From Rathayibacter sp. SW19 (lineage in GTDB: Bacteria > Actinomycetota > Actinomycetes > Actinomycetales > Microbacteriaceae): a DNA stretch of 64,000 nucleotides. Positions 1 to 8,842 of this stretch are shown one piece after another. Below the pieces are notes generated by a model. That model saw only the letters and a list, made by a program, of their open reading frames with translations. It ran no database searches and was not told where the DNA came from. The position numbers and the translations under genes are program-made. The stretch is from NCBI RefSeq assembly GCF_030866825.1, contig NZ_CP133020.1:1364001-1428000 (forward strand). Reading direction: 5' to 3'. Position 1 is the first letter of the stretch; the number at the start of each line of letters is the position of its first letter.

Positions 1-2
1 GT

Positions 3-113
3 GGAACGGCCGAAGAGATCGAGGAAGCCGAAGAGATTGAGGAAGCCGAAGTGATTGAGGGAGCTGAAGGGAATGCGAGTGAGCCTCCCAGCGATGTCGC
101 TCCAGCCTCTTGA
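3..113 (+). CDS. C-terminal tail of a gene cut by the window start
   Basis: An open frame enters from the window edge and stops at 111-113. It reads as an acidic tail with about two and a half copies of a six-residue unit (AEEIEE, AEEIEE, AEVIEG), then an Ala/Pro/Ser-rich end. The unit is encoded by an 18-bp tandem repeat. No function can be given from the tail. The opposite strand is also open here, so the strand is not certain. Confidence 0.35.
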   Translation, partial: GTAEEIEEAEEIEEAEVIEGAEGNASEPPSDVAPAS

Positions 114-1286
114 ACGAGGCAAACAACTCTTCGTTGAGAGTTCAAGACATGCAATGGGGACCTGGTGCGGTCACGAGGAACACCCCACTGAAACGTGCCA
201 ACGCGCGCCCGTGGCCGAGCAGTATTCCTTGTGGCCGCGATGTTCCTGTAATCCGCAAACCTCGGGCCGACGCTAATCGCGGCCAGTCCGGTACTTGCAC
301 AGATCAAGATAAACCCTGGTCTAAGTTGTGCGCGGGCCTCGCTACCGACAGCGTCGCCAGAGTTGTTCTTCGGGCTCGGTGCCTGAATCGTCACGCCCAT
401 CCGGCGACGGATGGGAATGGAGTACACAATCCTCACGGCCGTGGCCTTGTCAATCGCCTGAAACCTCATTCGGCTCGGTCAGAAGTGTTCTGCACCTTTA
501 GGCGGAGCAGTGGCGCACCGAGCGGCGATCGGCATCGGCAATCTGGGGCAAGCCGTCCAAGGCATGACACGATTTCCCCTGCGAGTCTGACTTATCGTTC
601 AGTTCTACGAGATATCTCCCGTCGTTCTGGCTGCAGTCACGATGGGAACCACAGTGCTACCGCATCTATTCACCGGTCGGGGCCGCCGCGGAGGATTCGT
701 GATTTGGATCATCGCGATCAACGCCGCACTGCTGCGGTGACTGCCCCTGGTAATGCGCCGACGCGACCACAATGCAAGCTCAATGGCAATAAAAGCAGCA
801 CCCCTCGCGTAGTGACGCAAATCGCTCGCCTGGGTAATCATAATCGTCACTGCTTCGCAGTCGGTTATCTGCCACCGCGCGATCGCCTGGTTCCCGTCGA
901 TCCTCCAGGACCGCGGGGCTTCGCCACCGATGCCAAGGATCCTCCTATCCGTGGCTACGCTCATCGCAGCATTGGCCATTCTGATAGTTGCCACGCCCCC
1001 GGCATGGGCATCAGGCGAGCGTGCCCTGGTCGCCGCGCTTGCCGGTTTCGGTTCGGGAGGCCTTCTGTTCGCCCGGACGGCAGCACCGCGTCTCTGGATG
1101 GTGCTGCTTGGCGGAGGGCAACGTGGCATCTTTCCGCTTGTCCTCACACTCTTCGTTCTCAGCGCGACAGACTGCTACGCGGTCATCTCGCAATCCTGAA
1201 CGGAGGGTCACGACGACCGCCGACCGCGACCAAACGATCGGGCGATGGGCCCGATCCGTTAGCCACAACACGAACGAGGAGGACCT
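114..1286. other. 1.2 kb without a convincing gene
   Basis: Several long open frames overlap on both strands, but none has a ribosome binding site, a recognisable domain or a plausible composition. The best candidate is the hydrophobic frame at 930-1199, listed separately. Around 600-740 the same plus frame reads a short hydrophobic stretch ending in a stop, so the stretch may be the decayed remains of a membrane protein gene. This is inference only. Confidence 0.4.
930..1199 (+). CDS. possible small membrane protein
   Basis: This 89-residue frame starts MPRILLSVATLIAALAILIV and shows two to three hydrophobic segments, a pattern less likely in a random frame. There is no good Shine-Dalgarno sequence and no family that I recognise. 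The same frame upstream contains stops, so the frame may be the last readable part of a decayed membrane protein gene rather than a functional gene. Confidence 0.2.
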   Translation: MPRILLSVATLIAALAILIVATPPAWASGERALVAALAGFGSGGLLFARTAAPRLWMVLLGGGQRGIFPLVLTLFVLSATDCYAVISQS

Positions 1287-2183
1287 ATGAGGCTTCTAAC
1301 ATTTACCCGTGAAGGAAGCGGGCCGCATGTAGGCGCGCTGCTGACGGATGAGACGCTGCTCGATCTCACCCAGGCGGCCGCTGGAGATCCTGTCTTCAGT
1401 TCCCTTCTCAGCCTTATCGACTCGGGTGATTCCGGGATCGCCCGCGCGCAGAATTTGCTGAGTTCGCACGAGTTCGATGAACACGCGCTGCCGATTGGCG
1501 CCGTCAGGGTGCTCGCGCCGATTCCACGACCGCGAAAGAACGTCTACTGCGTGGGCCTTAACTTCCGCTCACATGTGGAGCAGAACGCGGCAGCGCTCGG
1601 GGAGCAGGCGCAGATCCCAGAAGTGCCACTCTTCTTTTCGAAACCAGTCACAGCGGTAATCGGGCCAGGAGACGCCATCGTCCTCGACGAGCGGCTCACT
1701 ACCAAGCTGGACTACGAAGTCGAGTTGGCGATCGTCATCGGTCGGCGCGGGAAATGGATCAGTGCAGCCGACGCCCCGTCGCACATCTTCGGCTACACGA
1801 TCGCTAACGACGTAAGCGCACGAGACCTACAGTGGCGCACCAGCCAGTTCCTTTATGGAAAGGGGCAGGACACCTACTGCCCGTTGGGCCCCATAATCCG
1901 CACCGCCGACGAAGTTGACGTCAGCAGCCTTACTCTTGATCTGCTCGTCAACGACGATCTGCGTCAGAGTGAGTCCGCCGGCAATATGCTCTTCTCACCT
2001 CAAGAGGTAGTCGGGTGGCTCTCCCAGGGAATCACGCTCGAGCCAGGCGACATCATCACGCTCGGGACTCCTGGAGGGTGTGGATACCAACTGTCGCCGC
2101 CCCAATACCTGCAGTCAGGCGACGTTGTTGAGTGCCGGATCACCTCACTCGGCAGCTTGGTCAACCGCGTCGAGAACGCATAA
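1287..2183 (+). CDS. fumarylacetoacetate hydrolase (FAH) family protein
   Basis: This 298-residue protein has the FAH fold. The N-terminal 65 residues form the usual small domain. The catalytic domain follows, starting KNVYCVGLNFRSH, with the metal-binding acidic stretch DYEVELAIVIG, then GYTIANDVSARDLQ and LGTPGG near the end. Relatives hydrolyse or decarboxylate C-C bonds of beta-keto acids with a divalent metal. The start follows a strong GAGGAGG site at 6 nt. The next gene, a ring-opening amidohydrolase, begins 44 nt downstream, so the two are probably cotranscribed. This enzyme could act on an opened ring product. Its substrate is not predictable from sequence alone. Confidence 0.88.
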   Translation: MRLLTFTREGSGPHVGALLTDETLLDLTQAAAGDPVFSSLLSLIDSGDSGIARAQNLLSSHEFDEHALPIGAVRVLAPIPRPRKNVYCVGLNFRSHVEQNAAALGEQAQIPEVPLFFSKPVTAVIGPGDAIVLDERLTTKLDYEVELAIVIGRRGKWISAADAPSHIFGYTIANDVSARDLQWRTSQFLYGKGQDTYCPLGPIIRTADEVDVSSLTLDLLVNDDLRQSESAGNMLFSPQEVVGWLSQGITLEPGDIITLGTPGGCGYQLSPPQYLQSGDVVECRITSLGSLVNRVENA

Positions 2184-2227
2184 TCAGGTTAGCTACCACG
2201 GTCAACTACCACAGAGAGGAACACAAC

Positions 2228-3328
2228 ATGAAGATCGGTTTGCACAGGATGGCGATGGCACACCCAGGTGATGTCAGTGAGCTTAAGAAACTAGTGGAAA
2301 GCGGTGACCTCGACCCGGCGAAAATCGTCGCGACCATCGGCAAGACAGAAGGAAACGGGGGCGCAAACGACTTCACTCGCGCACTAGCCACGACGAGTTT
2401 CTCAAACTATCTTGGCAAGGTTTTAGATCGGAACCCCAGTGATGTGACTGAACAAATCGCTTTCGTGTGGTCAGGTGGCTGCGAAGGAATTCTATCGCCC
2501 CACGTTACGGTGTTTACTCGCGACGACACCGCTGGCGCGATCGTTGCCGATGGCGGCCGTCTGGCTTTGTCGGTCCAGCGCACTCGTGATCTACTGCCCG
2601 AAGAGGTCGGTCGCATGGCGGAGGTCAACGAAGTTGCGGCTGCCGTCCACCGGGCGCTCGAGGACCTCGGCTGCAACCCCCAGGAGGTGCACTATGTCCA
2701 GGTCAAGGGTCCGTTGCTCACCCCGTCGAGCCTCGCCGACGCTCGGCGACGGGGCGTCGAAGTCGTGACTACCGACCCGAACCGCTCCAAGGCGTATGCG
2801 CGCGGTGCAACCGCCCTCGGCGTCGCCGTCGGACTCTCCGAGGTACCGTCCTCCGCGATCACTGACGACGTTATCGCCACCGACATGTCGCTGTACTCGA
2901 AGGTCGCATCTACGTCCGCGGGAGGCGAACTCGTGAACTGTGAAGTGCTCGTCTTCGCAAACTCCCCGCAGTCGTGCAGCGACTTCCGGATCGGCCACGC
3001 TTCACTCAAGGACCCCATCGACATCGACGGAGTGCGTAACGCACTCCGAGACGCCGGGCTGAATTTCACCTGCGACCCGTCAACAGCAGATCAAGAGCGG
3101 ATCGCAGCCGTGTTCGCCAAGGCGGAGGCGCCAGTAGACGGCCTGCTCCGCGGTCAGCGCACCACCATGCTTTCGGATGCGGACATAAACTATGAGCGCC
3201 ACGGTCGCGCAGCTGTCGGGGCCGTCATCGCGAGCTTGACGGGTGACTCCCGTATCTTTGTCTCAGGGGGTACCGAGCACCAGACCCCTCCGGGGCATGC
3301 GCCGATCGCAGCGATCGTGCGTACCTGA
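2228..3328 (+). CDS. ring-opening amidohydrolase: barbiturase / cyanuric acid hydrolase family
   Basis: The protein has 366 residues, the usual length of the AtzD/TrzD/barbiturase family, whose members open a cyclic imide ring using three Ser-Lys pairs. The three repeated units are visible: GKTEGNGGANDF and VWSGGCEG in the first, YVQVKGPLLTP and STSAGGEL in the second, and RHGRAAVGAV with FVSGGTEHQTPPG in the third. The start at 2228 has an AGAGAGGA site 7 nt upstream; an earlier in-frame start at 2132 lies inside the FAH gene and has no such site. Neighbouring FAH enzyme and MFS transporter suggest pyrimidine or s-triazine ring degradation. Barbiturate and cyanurate cannot be told apart here. 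Confidence 0.88.
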   Translation: MKIGLHRMAMAHPGDVSELKKLVESGDLDPAKIVATIGKTEGNGGANDFTRALATTSFSNYLGKVLDRNPSDVTEQIAFVWSGGCEGILSPHVTVFTRDDTAGAIVADGGRLALSVQRTRDLLPEEVGRMAEVNEVAAAVHRALEDLGCNPQEVHYVQVKGPLLTPSSLADARRRGVEVVTTDPNRSKAYARGATALGVAVGLSEVPSSAITDDVIATDMSLYSKVASTSAGGELVNCEVLVFANSPQSCSDFRIGHASLKDPIDIDGVRNALRDAGLNFTCDPSTADQERIAAVFAKAEAPVDGLLRGQRTTMLSDADINYERHGRAAVGAVIASLTGDSRIFVSGGTEHQTPPGHAPIAAIVRT

Positions 3329-3560
3329 CCTGAAGTCTTGGTGCCGATTCGGCGCCTTTCGACAAAAACGCTGAATCTACAATCGCCGGTTGGAACGTGC
3401 TCGGACGCACCATCGAGCACGTTCCCGAACTATCGGCGACACTGGCTCGTGGTCGCAGCGGCACATCGGTGAGTATTCGATGGAGCACCCCTTGCATCCA
3501 CGACTACGGCCTCAACTTGTGCAGACGCCATATCTGAATTCTGTCCCGAGGGAGGTGCAT

Positions 3561-4718
3561 ATGCCGCTAGGGCTTTTTGCACTCGCTGTCGGTGGCTTCG
3601 GAATCGGCCTCACCGAGTTTGTAATAGTCGGCCTTCTCCCCGAAATTGCCATCGATTTCCAGGTCAATGAGTCCGGCGTTGCAATCTTGATTTGGGGCTA
3701 TGCGGTCTCGGTAGCAGTAGGAGCTATCTTGCTCACCGCAGCCGTGACAAGACTCCCACGTAAAACGGTACTCGTGGGGCTTATGGTGCTATTCATTGTG
3801 GGGAATTTCGTATCGGCCATCTCAGGGACGTTCGAACTGATGCTGACCGGCCGCATACTCGCCGGATTGATGCACGGCGCATTTTTCGGAATTGGCAGCG
3901 TTGTTGCGTCAGGAATGGTTCGGCCGGAGAAGAGTGGAACAGCCATCGCCGTCATGTTGAGCGGGCTGAGCATCGCGAATGTACTAGGTGTCCCATTCGG
4001 AACATTCGTCGGACAAAACCTAGGCTGGCGATCCACGTTCTGGTTGATCGCGATAATCGGACTAGTCGCTCTAATCGGAATCGTCATCGCGGTTCCTCAA
4101 CCGCGCACAGCCACCGAGGCAAATCTACGAAAGCAACTTAGCGTTTTCCGACGACCACAGGTCTGGTACTCGGCCGTGATCACAATTCTAGGGTGGGGAG
4201 GGATGTTCTGCGCCTTCACTTACGTCGCCTTCACCCTGACCTCGGTGACGGGCTTCTCGACCACCGCGGTGCCTCTGTTACTTGTGGCGTTCGGCATTGG
4301 ATCGGTGATTGGCAATCTGATCGGCGGCAAGGCGGGCGACAAGAACCTCAACAAGACGCTGATCGTTGCTCTGAGCTCGCTTACCGTTGTCCTTGGTGTC
4401 TTCGCGCTCACCGTCGGGAGCAAGGTCATGTCAGTTATCTGCCTTGTACTAATGGCAGGCTTCGGCTTCGCGATCTCTCCCACCTCACAGATGCGAATCC
4501 TCAGTTTTGCCAGCGACGCACCGACTATGGCATCCGGCGCAAATATCGCTGCGTTCAACGTAGGCAATGCTCTTGCCGCCGGAATCGGCGGGCTAGCGAT
4601 CACTGCCGGACTTGGCTTTGCCTCACCAATTTGGATCGGCGCGGGCCTCTCCGGTACAGGCTTGCTGATATTACTCCTAGCGAGTCGGCTTGCGCTACGT
4701 GACACGGTCCGACCCTGA
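3561..4718 (+). CDS. MFS transporter, drug/nucleoside exporter type (DHA1, AraJ/NepI-like)
   Basis: This is a 385-residue polytopic membrane protein with about twelve hydrophobic segments. The MFS loop 2-3 motif is partly kept as TAAVTRLPRKTVLVGL, and GRILAGLMHGAFFGIG is typical of the AraJ/NepI/purine-nucleoside efflux group. The start at 3561 is chosen because GGGAGGT lies 4 nt upstream; a longer frame from 3390 has no such site. It follows the FAH and barbiturase genes on the same strand with a 232-nt gap. It may move the substrate or a product of that pathway, but the substrate is unknown. By eye the gene has clearly lower GC than the genes after 8.8 kb. Confidence 0.85.
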   Translation: MPLGLFALAVGGFGIGLTEFVIVGLLPEIAIDFQVNESGVAILIWGYAVSVAVGAILLTAAVTRLPRKTVLVGLMVLFIVGNFVSAISGTFELMLTGRILAGLMHGAFFGIGSVVASGMVRPEKSGTAIAVMLSGLSIANVLGVPFGTFVGQNLGWRSTFWLIAIIGLVALIGIVIAVPQPRTATEANLRKQLSVFRRPQVWYSAVITILGWGGMFCAFTYVAFTLTSVTGFSTTAVPLLLVAFGIGSVIGNLIGGKAGDKNLNKTLIVALSSLTVVLGVFALTVGSKVMSVICLVLMAGFGFAISPTSQMRILSFASDAPTMASGANIAAFNVGNALAAGIGGLAITAGLGFASPIWIGAGLSGTGLLILLLASRLALRDTVRP

Positions 4719-6148
4719 TAGACCAAATGTCGCGTGAAGGCATTCGGTCGCGCCGCGGCTACGCGGCAATATCTCGGCCCTCGGCCTTGCTCCGACCGAT
4801 TGAGCCGGGCGATGAAGCAATTAAGGAATTCCGCGCGTTTGCACGGCTGCATGTCCGTGCGTCATCGCCGCTGGCGGCGCAGCTCGTCACGAAACTCGGC
4901 GACGGCTGGCTGGCGTTTGGTCCGTGAGCGGGTTTTCTAGGCGCGTGGCGGTGCGGGGTGCCGAACTGTTCACGCAACTCGACGAGAGCCTGAACTGCGC
5001 CGGCCGCGAACCACGGTCGCTTAAGCGTTACTTCAGCCTGGATGCGTCGCCGCAGTTCCCGCTCGAAAGCGTCGACAGCGTCGCGGATGCTGTCGACCGG
5101 CGTCGCCGGCGGCGGCTTCACCGATATGATCACCCACTGGACCCGCGCAAACCGCGTGTACTCGGGGACGAGAAGAGGTACTGGTCGAGGCTGCGTCCCG
5201 GTTTTGAGACTTCGAGGGAGCGATCCGCCTGTGGTCAGCACCGCCCGGGTGCGGCGCTACCGATCGGCTGAACTACGACGGTGGACCTGTATGTCATGAA
5301 AACTGCATCATGTGATGCGGTCTGCGTGTCATTTGACACGTATGGAGGTTCCAAACATCTGATGCCGTGCAACCCAAGTTTCACTGTCGCGTACTTCAGC
5401 TATGTGCTGGTCTGGCGCTCGGCTGGAAGCTGTGGCGTTTATGCGATTGGCCGGAGGAGGCATCCGCAGAGCTCGATCTGAAGGACAGGGTCGGCACCTA
5501 GCTGTTGCAGTTCCTGGGTTCGCCGCGCATCTATTCGAAATTTGCGGCGCAGCCGATCCGCGAGGATGCCTCGTGGACCGGGCATTTGGAGCCAACAAAT
5601 GATGCATATGTGGTTGCGAAGATCACCGGGATGACGCGGACGCAGGCGGTACATATTGACGGGGATTTAGGTAACACCAACGGATCTGCATAGTCCGGGT
5701 AGCAAGTTCTCCTGGAGGGTGTCGTATGTGTTGCCGGCGTGGATTCGCCGAGATGATGAGGCCGTGAACGCGGGGCGACATCTGTGACGAATTGAGGGAC
5801 TGTGACGCGGCAGGGGAGTTGCCGCACGTGGATGACATTGCATACCCATCCGGGTCTACGACGGCAACTTAGTGTCTTCGTTCTTGGGGGCCGGCATTGG
5901 CGTTCGGGGCCACCTGCCGATGCGGTGAGTAGGGGACTGGTCTCCAGCGGCGATCGCAGGGCGACAAATAGTCGGTTGGTGGGGCAAAGCATCCGTTCGA
6001 CATCGTCGTGGCGAGTTCCAGAAACGCCTGATCCGGTGCGCCCCGACCGTAGCACCCCGCCAGTCGACCCCTTGACAGGGATACCCAGGTCTGGCCGATT
6101 GACGTAAAACAGGGATTGGTCTAATTCAGTTCGTCTTCATAGGAATTC
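4719..6148. other. 1.4 kb decayed or non-coding stretch
   Basis: I see no convincing gene. A minus-strand frame at 4759-5241 contains a stretch resembling real protein (VDSIRDAVDAFERELRRR), but no family was recognised and its second half is low-quality sequence. Two neighbouring short palindromes lie at 5305-5340. The overall look is of eroded coding DNA next to the GH84 pseudogene. Confidence 0.5.
5305..5340. promoter_or_regulatory. two adjacent short palindromes
   Basis: GCATCA-TG-TGATGC (5305-5318) is followed after 6 nt by CGTGTCA-TT-TGACACG (5325-5340). Both are perfect inverted repeats of operator size. No intact gene starts nearby, so they may be the relic control region of a lost gene. 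Confidence 0.3.
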
Positions 6149-7230
6149 ATTGGAGAGTTCAAGCGTCGTTCCGCACTTCTTCCACTGGTCGCCGCCGTCA
6201 TCTTCGGCATGACAGCAGCGCTGATCCGGGGCGCTTTGTATGCTGCGCCTCCGGCATCCGCCGCCACCGCAACCATGCCGCCCTCGAACCCCTACACCGA
6301 CCTGCCAGCGGTGTACCCGGTGCCGAATTCGATCACCGCACAGGGCCACTCCGTGACACTTGGCTCATCCGTCGCGGTCGTTGCGACGGATGATACCAAC
6401 GCATCAGCCGTCACGGCACTGGGCGCCGTGCCCAAGTCCGGCGGCGTCGGCGACGTCTACCAGGTCGCCGACGCCGCTGCGGTGGGGCTCCGGGATTCGG
6501 CCGTCTATCTCGGCAGCAGCACGGCCAACCCGGCAACGCTGCAGGCGCTGCAGACGCTCGGCGTGCCGGATGCCAGCGACTTCGCGGCCGACGGCTACGC
6601 GCTCGCGACCGGCAAGGTGAACGGGCGCGCGATGATCGTGCTGAACAGGCAGGACGTGGCCGGAACCTTCTATGCCGTGCAGACCATGCGCCTACTCATT
6701 ACCACGCAAGGCAACCACCCGGTGGTGCCCGGTGTCACCGTGCGCACCTTCTCCAGTCCGCTGGATGACCTCAGCTACACCACCTGGAATTGCGCGGCGG
6801 ACAAGACGAAGTTCGGCACGGGCGACGGTGCTGCCGGGCAGGCGCAGGCGTACCTGTTGACCCAGGTGCAGAAGGATTTCATCGACATGCACCCCGGGCA
6901 TCCCGAATCGAAATGGTGCCCACCGAGTATTCGGGCCTCGCCGTCACCCCGTACAAGACCGCGATCAAGAACGATTTGTCGGCAGGGATGCCGGGCTCGA
7001 CCGGTATGGCATCACCGCCAACCCGATGATCCAACCCGAAGCCTCGAAGATCGACCTGTTCAACGTGGCCGACTATTCCTGGAACGGCGGCGCATACGAC
7101 CCGCAGGCATCCTGGCAGGCGAGTTTGACCGAGCTGGCGGGCGGCAATGCGCAGGCGCGCGCCGCGCTTGCCGCGCTGATCGAGTTGGCGGCCCGCGGCC
7201 GTATCGAGATCTCCGTGAGCGGTCTCGATA
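6149..7230 (+). pseudogene. broken family GH84 beta-N-acetylglucosaminidase (secreted)
   Basis: The frame from about 6149 encodes a signal-peptide-like segment (RRSALLPLVAAVIFGM ... ASAA) and the N-terminal GH20b/GH84N domain of secreted hexosaminidases. No ATG or GTG start exists before the signal segment; only ATT at 6149 is available. At about 6765 the reading jumps directly from VRTFSSP to LDDLSYTTWNC, so about 100 residues of the catalytic barrel, including most of the active site, are missing in frame. At about 6912 a frameshift leads to VPTEYSGLAVTPYKT. At about 7000 another deletion and shift joins to GITANPMIQPEASK and NVADYSWNGGAYDP. The 3' end runs into an interspersed repeat at 7221. 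It cannot make an active enzyme. Confidence 0.75.
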
Positions 7231-7310
7231 CGCGTGCTCGTTCCTCGCGCGCTACTCGACCGGCGGCTTTTCCTCGCTAGTCGACCGGCGGCTTTTCGTC
7301 GCTACTCGGC
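7221..7310. repeat. interspersed repeat, GGTCTCGATACG...CTACTCGACC family
   Basis: One full unit (7221-7261) is followed by two partial copies of its CTACTCGACCGGCGGCTTTTC end. It sits exactly where the GH84 reading frame loses similarity, so an insertion or recombination at this repeat may have truncated the gene. The same family occurs at 24.7, 25.0, 32.5, 38.6-39.1 and 59.0-59.3 kb. Confidence 0.8.
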
Positions 7311-7516
7311 GGGCGGAAGCGCCATTGGCGGGGCCGGACTGCGGTCGTTGTGCGGAGCTCGCGAGGTGCGGCATGCGCTTGGTTGGCGGCTTCGGTGGCG
7401 GTGCCGCGGGCGCATCGTGCAGCTGATTGAGGTGCCCTCGCGAATCTCAGCGCATTGTCAGGTGCGCCGGCTCTGGAACTGGGTTAGGGTCTGTATACCC
7501 GAAGGATACTCAACTC

Positions 7517-7696
7517 ATGATTTGCACCTGCATTTGGGCCGATCCGACTGCCCAGAATGAGCAGGCCGGTCATTCCGACCCGCCTAGTTCGCCCGCCCCG
7601 ACCAGTCGGATCGGCCCGACCAGCCGTCTGGGTGTGCCCCGCCCGACCGTGATCGACCCGTACTGCTATCACGCGCGCGAGTTCACGGACGCCTGA
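7517..7696 (+). CDS. possible small protein, unknown
   Basis: This 59-residue frame starts MICTCIWADPTAQNEQ and is rich in Pro, Ser and Thr. A GAAGGA sequence lies about 10 nt before the ATG. It lies between a pseudogene and a vapC remnant, and no family was recognised. It may be a chance frame. Confidence 0.2.
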   Translation: MICTCIWADPTAQNEQAGHSDPPSSPAPTSRIGPTSRLGVPRPTVIDPYCYHAREFTDA

Positions 7697-7799
7697 CCGC
7701 GAACATCCGAACCGACAGGCCGTCGTCAACGCGAGAGCGTCGCGCTGCAACCGGGGTCTCCAATTTCGAAAGGCGCTCGGCCGCGTTCTGAGCACCCGG

Positions 7800-7910
7800 T
7801 GCCCCGTGGATCAACCGCCCCGCTGGCGGTCCGGAAGCGCGCAGAGCTGACTCGCTGCCTGCGAGCGACGTGACGCGGTTGGAAGTTCTGGCCGCGATCG
7901 CGCCGGGGAA
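7800..7910 (+). pseudogene. remnant of a vapC (PIN-domain toxin) gene
   Basis: About 100 bases match the early part of the intact vapC at 8436-8810. The stretch CCGCTGGC..., the segment tcgctgc.tgcgagcgacgtgac, and GGTTGGAAGTTCTGGCCG align with the codons for EPLAA...SLHASEVTRLEVLAG, with several indels and no open frame. No antitoxin part remains. It reads as a decayed duplicate or an older resident copy of the neighbouring toxin gene. Confidence 0.6.
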
Positions 7911-7939
7911 GGTGCCCCAGGATTTGAGGTGCTCGTTTT

Positions 7940-7983
7940 CGGTGTTTCAAATCCGCCTTACATAAGGCAGATTTAACATAGCG
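7940..7983. repeat. interspersed palindrome centred on CGCCTTACATAAGGC (copy 1)
   Basis: This imperfect inverted repeat has the core CCGCCTTA-CA-TAAGGCAG and AT-richer arms (GTTTCAAAT / ATTTAACATAGC). It is flanked by GAGGTGC on the left and CCGGCATCCACTTTGC on the right, and the same flanks occur around the copy at 24857-24920. A third copy lies at about 34436-34475. Confidence 0.8.
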
Positions 7984-8164
7984 ACAACCGGCATCCACTT
8001 TGCTGGCGCCGCATCCACTTTGCTCGTGCTGCTGCCACTTTGCATTGCCGCCGCAATCGCGCATTCGCCCGAGTGCGGAACAAGCGATCGTGTGTCCATC
8101 GCAAGTCGCAGGGGAAGAAGCGCGCGCGAACATCCGCCCGAAAACCTGCGCTCGAAATTTCAAG

Positions 8165-8182
8165 TGATGTATGATTACATCA
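8165..8182. promoter_or_regulatory. palindromic operator of the vapBC pair
   Basis: TGATGTATGATTACATCA has perfect 7-bp arms (TGATGTA / TACATCA) around TGAT and ends on the first base of the antitoxin ATG. Ribbon-helix-helix antitoxins commonly bind palindromes at their own start. Autoregulation by the antitoxin or toxin-antitoxin complex is inferred from position and symmetry. Confidence 0.65.
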
Positions 8183-8439
8183 TGCTGCGGACTCAAATCT
8201 CACTAACCCCCGAGGAGCGGCGGCTGCTTGACGCGGAGGCAGCGCGGACGGGTCGGTCCATTTCTGCTCTCATCCGGGATGCCGTTGCCAGCAGCTACGG
8301 TGCGGGGCGGGATGCCGCCGCCGACATCGGGGCGATCGATGCGGCGCTTGGCGCGTGGGGCAAACACGGCATTGACGGTGAAGGGTACGTCGAGCGACTC
8401 CGCTCAGGCGGCCGTTTGGGCGAAGCGGTCGCGCGATGA
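8182..8439 (+). CDS. vapB: ribbon-helix-helix antitoxin (VapB-like)
   Basis: This 85-residue protein begins MLRTQISLTPEERRLLDAEA with SISALIRDAV, the beta-strand/helix/helix pattern of MetJ/Arc-type DNA-binding antitoxins. The C-terminal half (GAIDAALGAWGKHGIDG...) would be the segment that wraps the toxin. The stop overlaps the toxin start by 4 nt, as is usual for coupled translation. An in-frame ATG at 8167 lies inside the palindrome, so I prefer 8182. It should neutralise the downstream PIN toxin and repress its own promoter. Confidence 0.85.
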   Translation: MLRTQISLTPEERRLLDAEAARTGRSISALIRDAVASSYGAGRDAAADIGAIDAALGAWGKHGIDGEGYVERLRSGGRLGEAVAR

Positions 8440-8810
8440 CTCTCGTCGACACTTCGATCCTGATCGATGTGCTTCGGGGGGAACCGCTGGCCGCTGCCGT
8501 GCTCCGCACAGCGCGCGAAGCCGGCTCGCTGCACGCGAGCGAGGTGACTCGATTGGAAGTTCTGGCCGGTATGCGTGCTCGGGAAGAGGATGCAACGCGA
8601 GCGCTCTTCGGTGCATTCGTTTGGCATCCGTTGGACGAGCGGCTGGCCGAGATCGCCGGCGAACTGGGGCGACGCTGGCTTCCCGGCAATCGCGGCATCG
8701 ATTCCGCAGATCTCGCCATCGCCGCAACTGCAATCGCGCTCGATGCCCCGCTTCTCACCCGCAACGTGAAGCACTTCCCGATGTTCCCCGGATTGTCCGC
8801 ACCGTATTGA
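8436..8810 (+). CDS. vapC: PIN-domain ribonuclease toxin (VapC-like)
   Basis: This 124-residue PIN protein has all acidic positions of the active site visible: Asp5 in VDTSILID, Glu41 in TRLEVLAG, Asp89/Asp92 in IDSADLAIAATA, and the Asn110 region in LTRNVKHF. VapC toxins are Mg2+-dependent endoribonucleases that cut tRNA or rRNA; the target here is unknown. It overlaps its antitoxin by 4 nt. The pair looks intact and functional. A decayed relative of this toxin gene lies about 600 bp upstream at 7800-7910. Confidence 0.88.
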   Translation: MTLVDTSILIDVLRGEPLAAAVLRTAREAGSLHASEVTRLEVLAGMRAREEDATRALFGAFVWHPLDERLAEIAGELGRRWLPGNRGIDSADLAIAATAIALDAPLLTRNVKHFPMFPGLSAPY

Positions 8811-8842
8811 GCCGAACTAATCCAGAGAACTTAGCACTGCGC

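Noticed and set aside
1..469. Minus-strand frame open from ATG at 469 to the window edge
   Set aside because: It has no stop over 156 codons, but its composition is not protein-like and the plus strand has a better acidic repeat tail. No start signal was seen.
110..1312. 400-codon open frame on the plus strand
   Set aside because: It is Arg/His/Ser/Pro-rich like a shadow frame, has no domain or ribosome site, and runs into the FAH gene in another frame.
4759..5241. 160-codon minus-strand frame
   Set aside because: A short stretch looks protein-like, but the rest does not, no family was recognised, and both ends lack signals.
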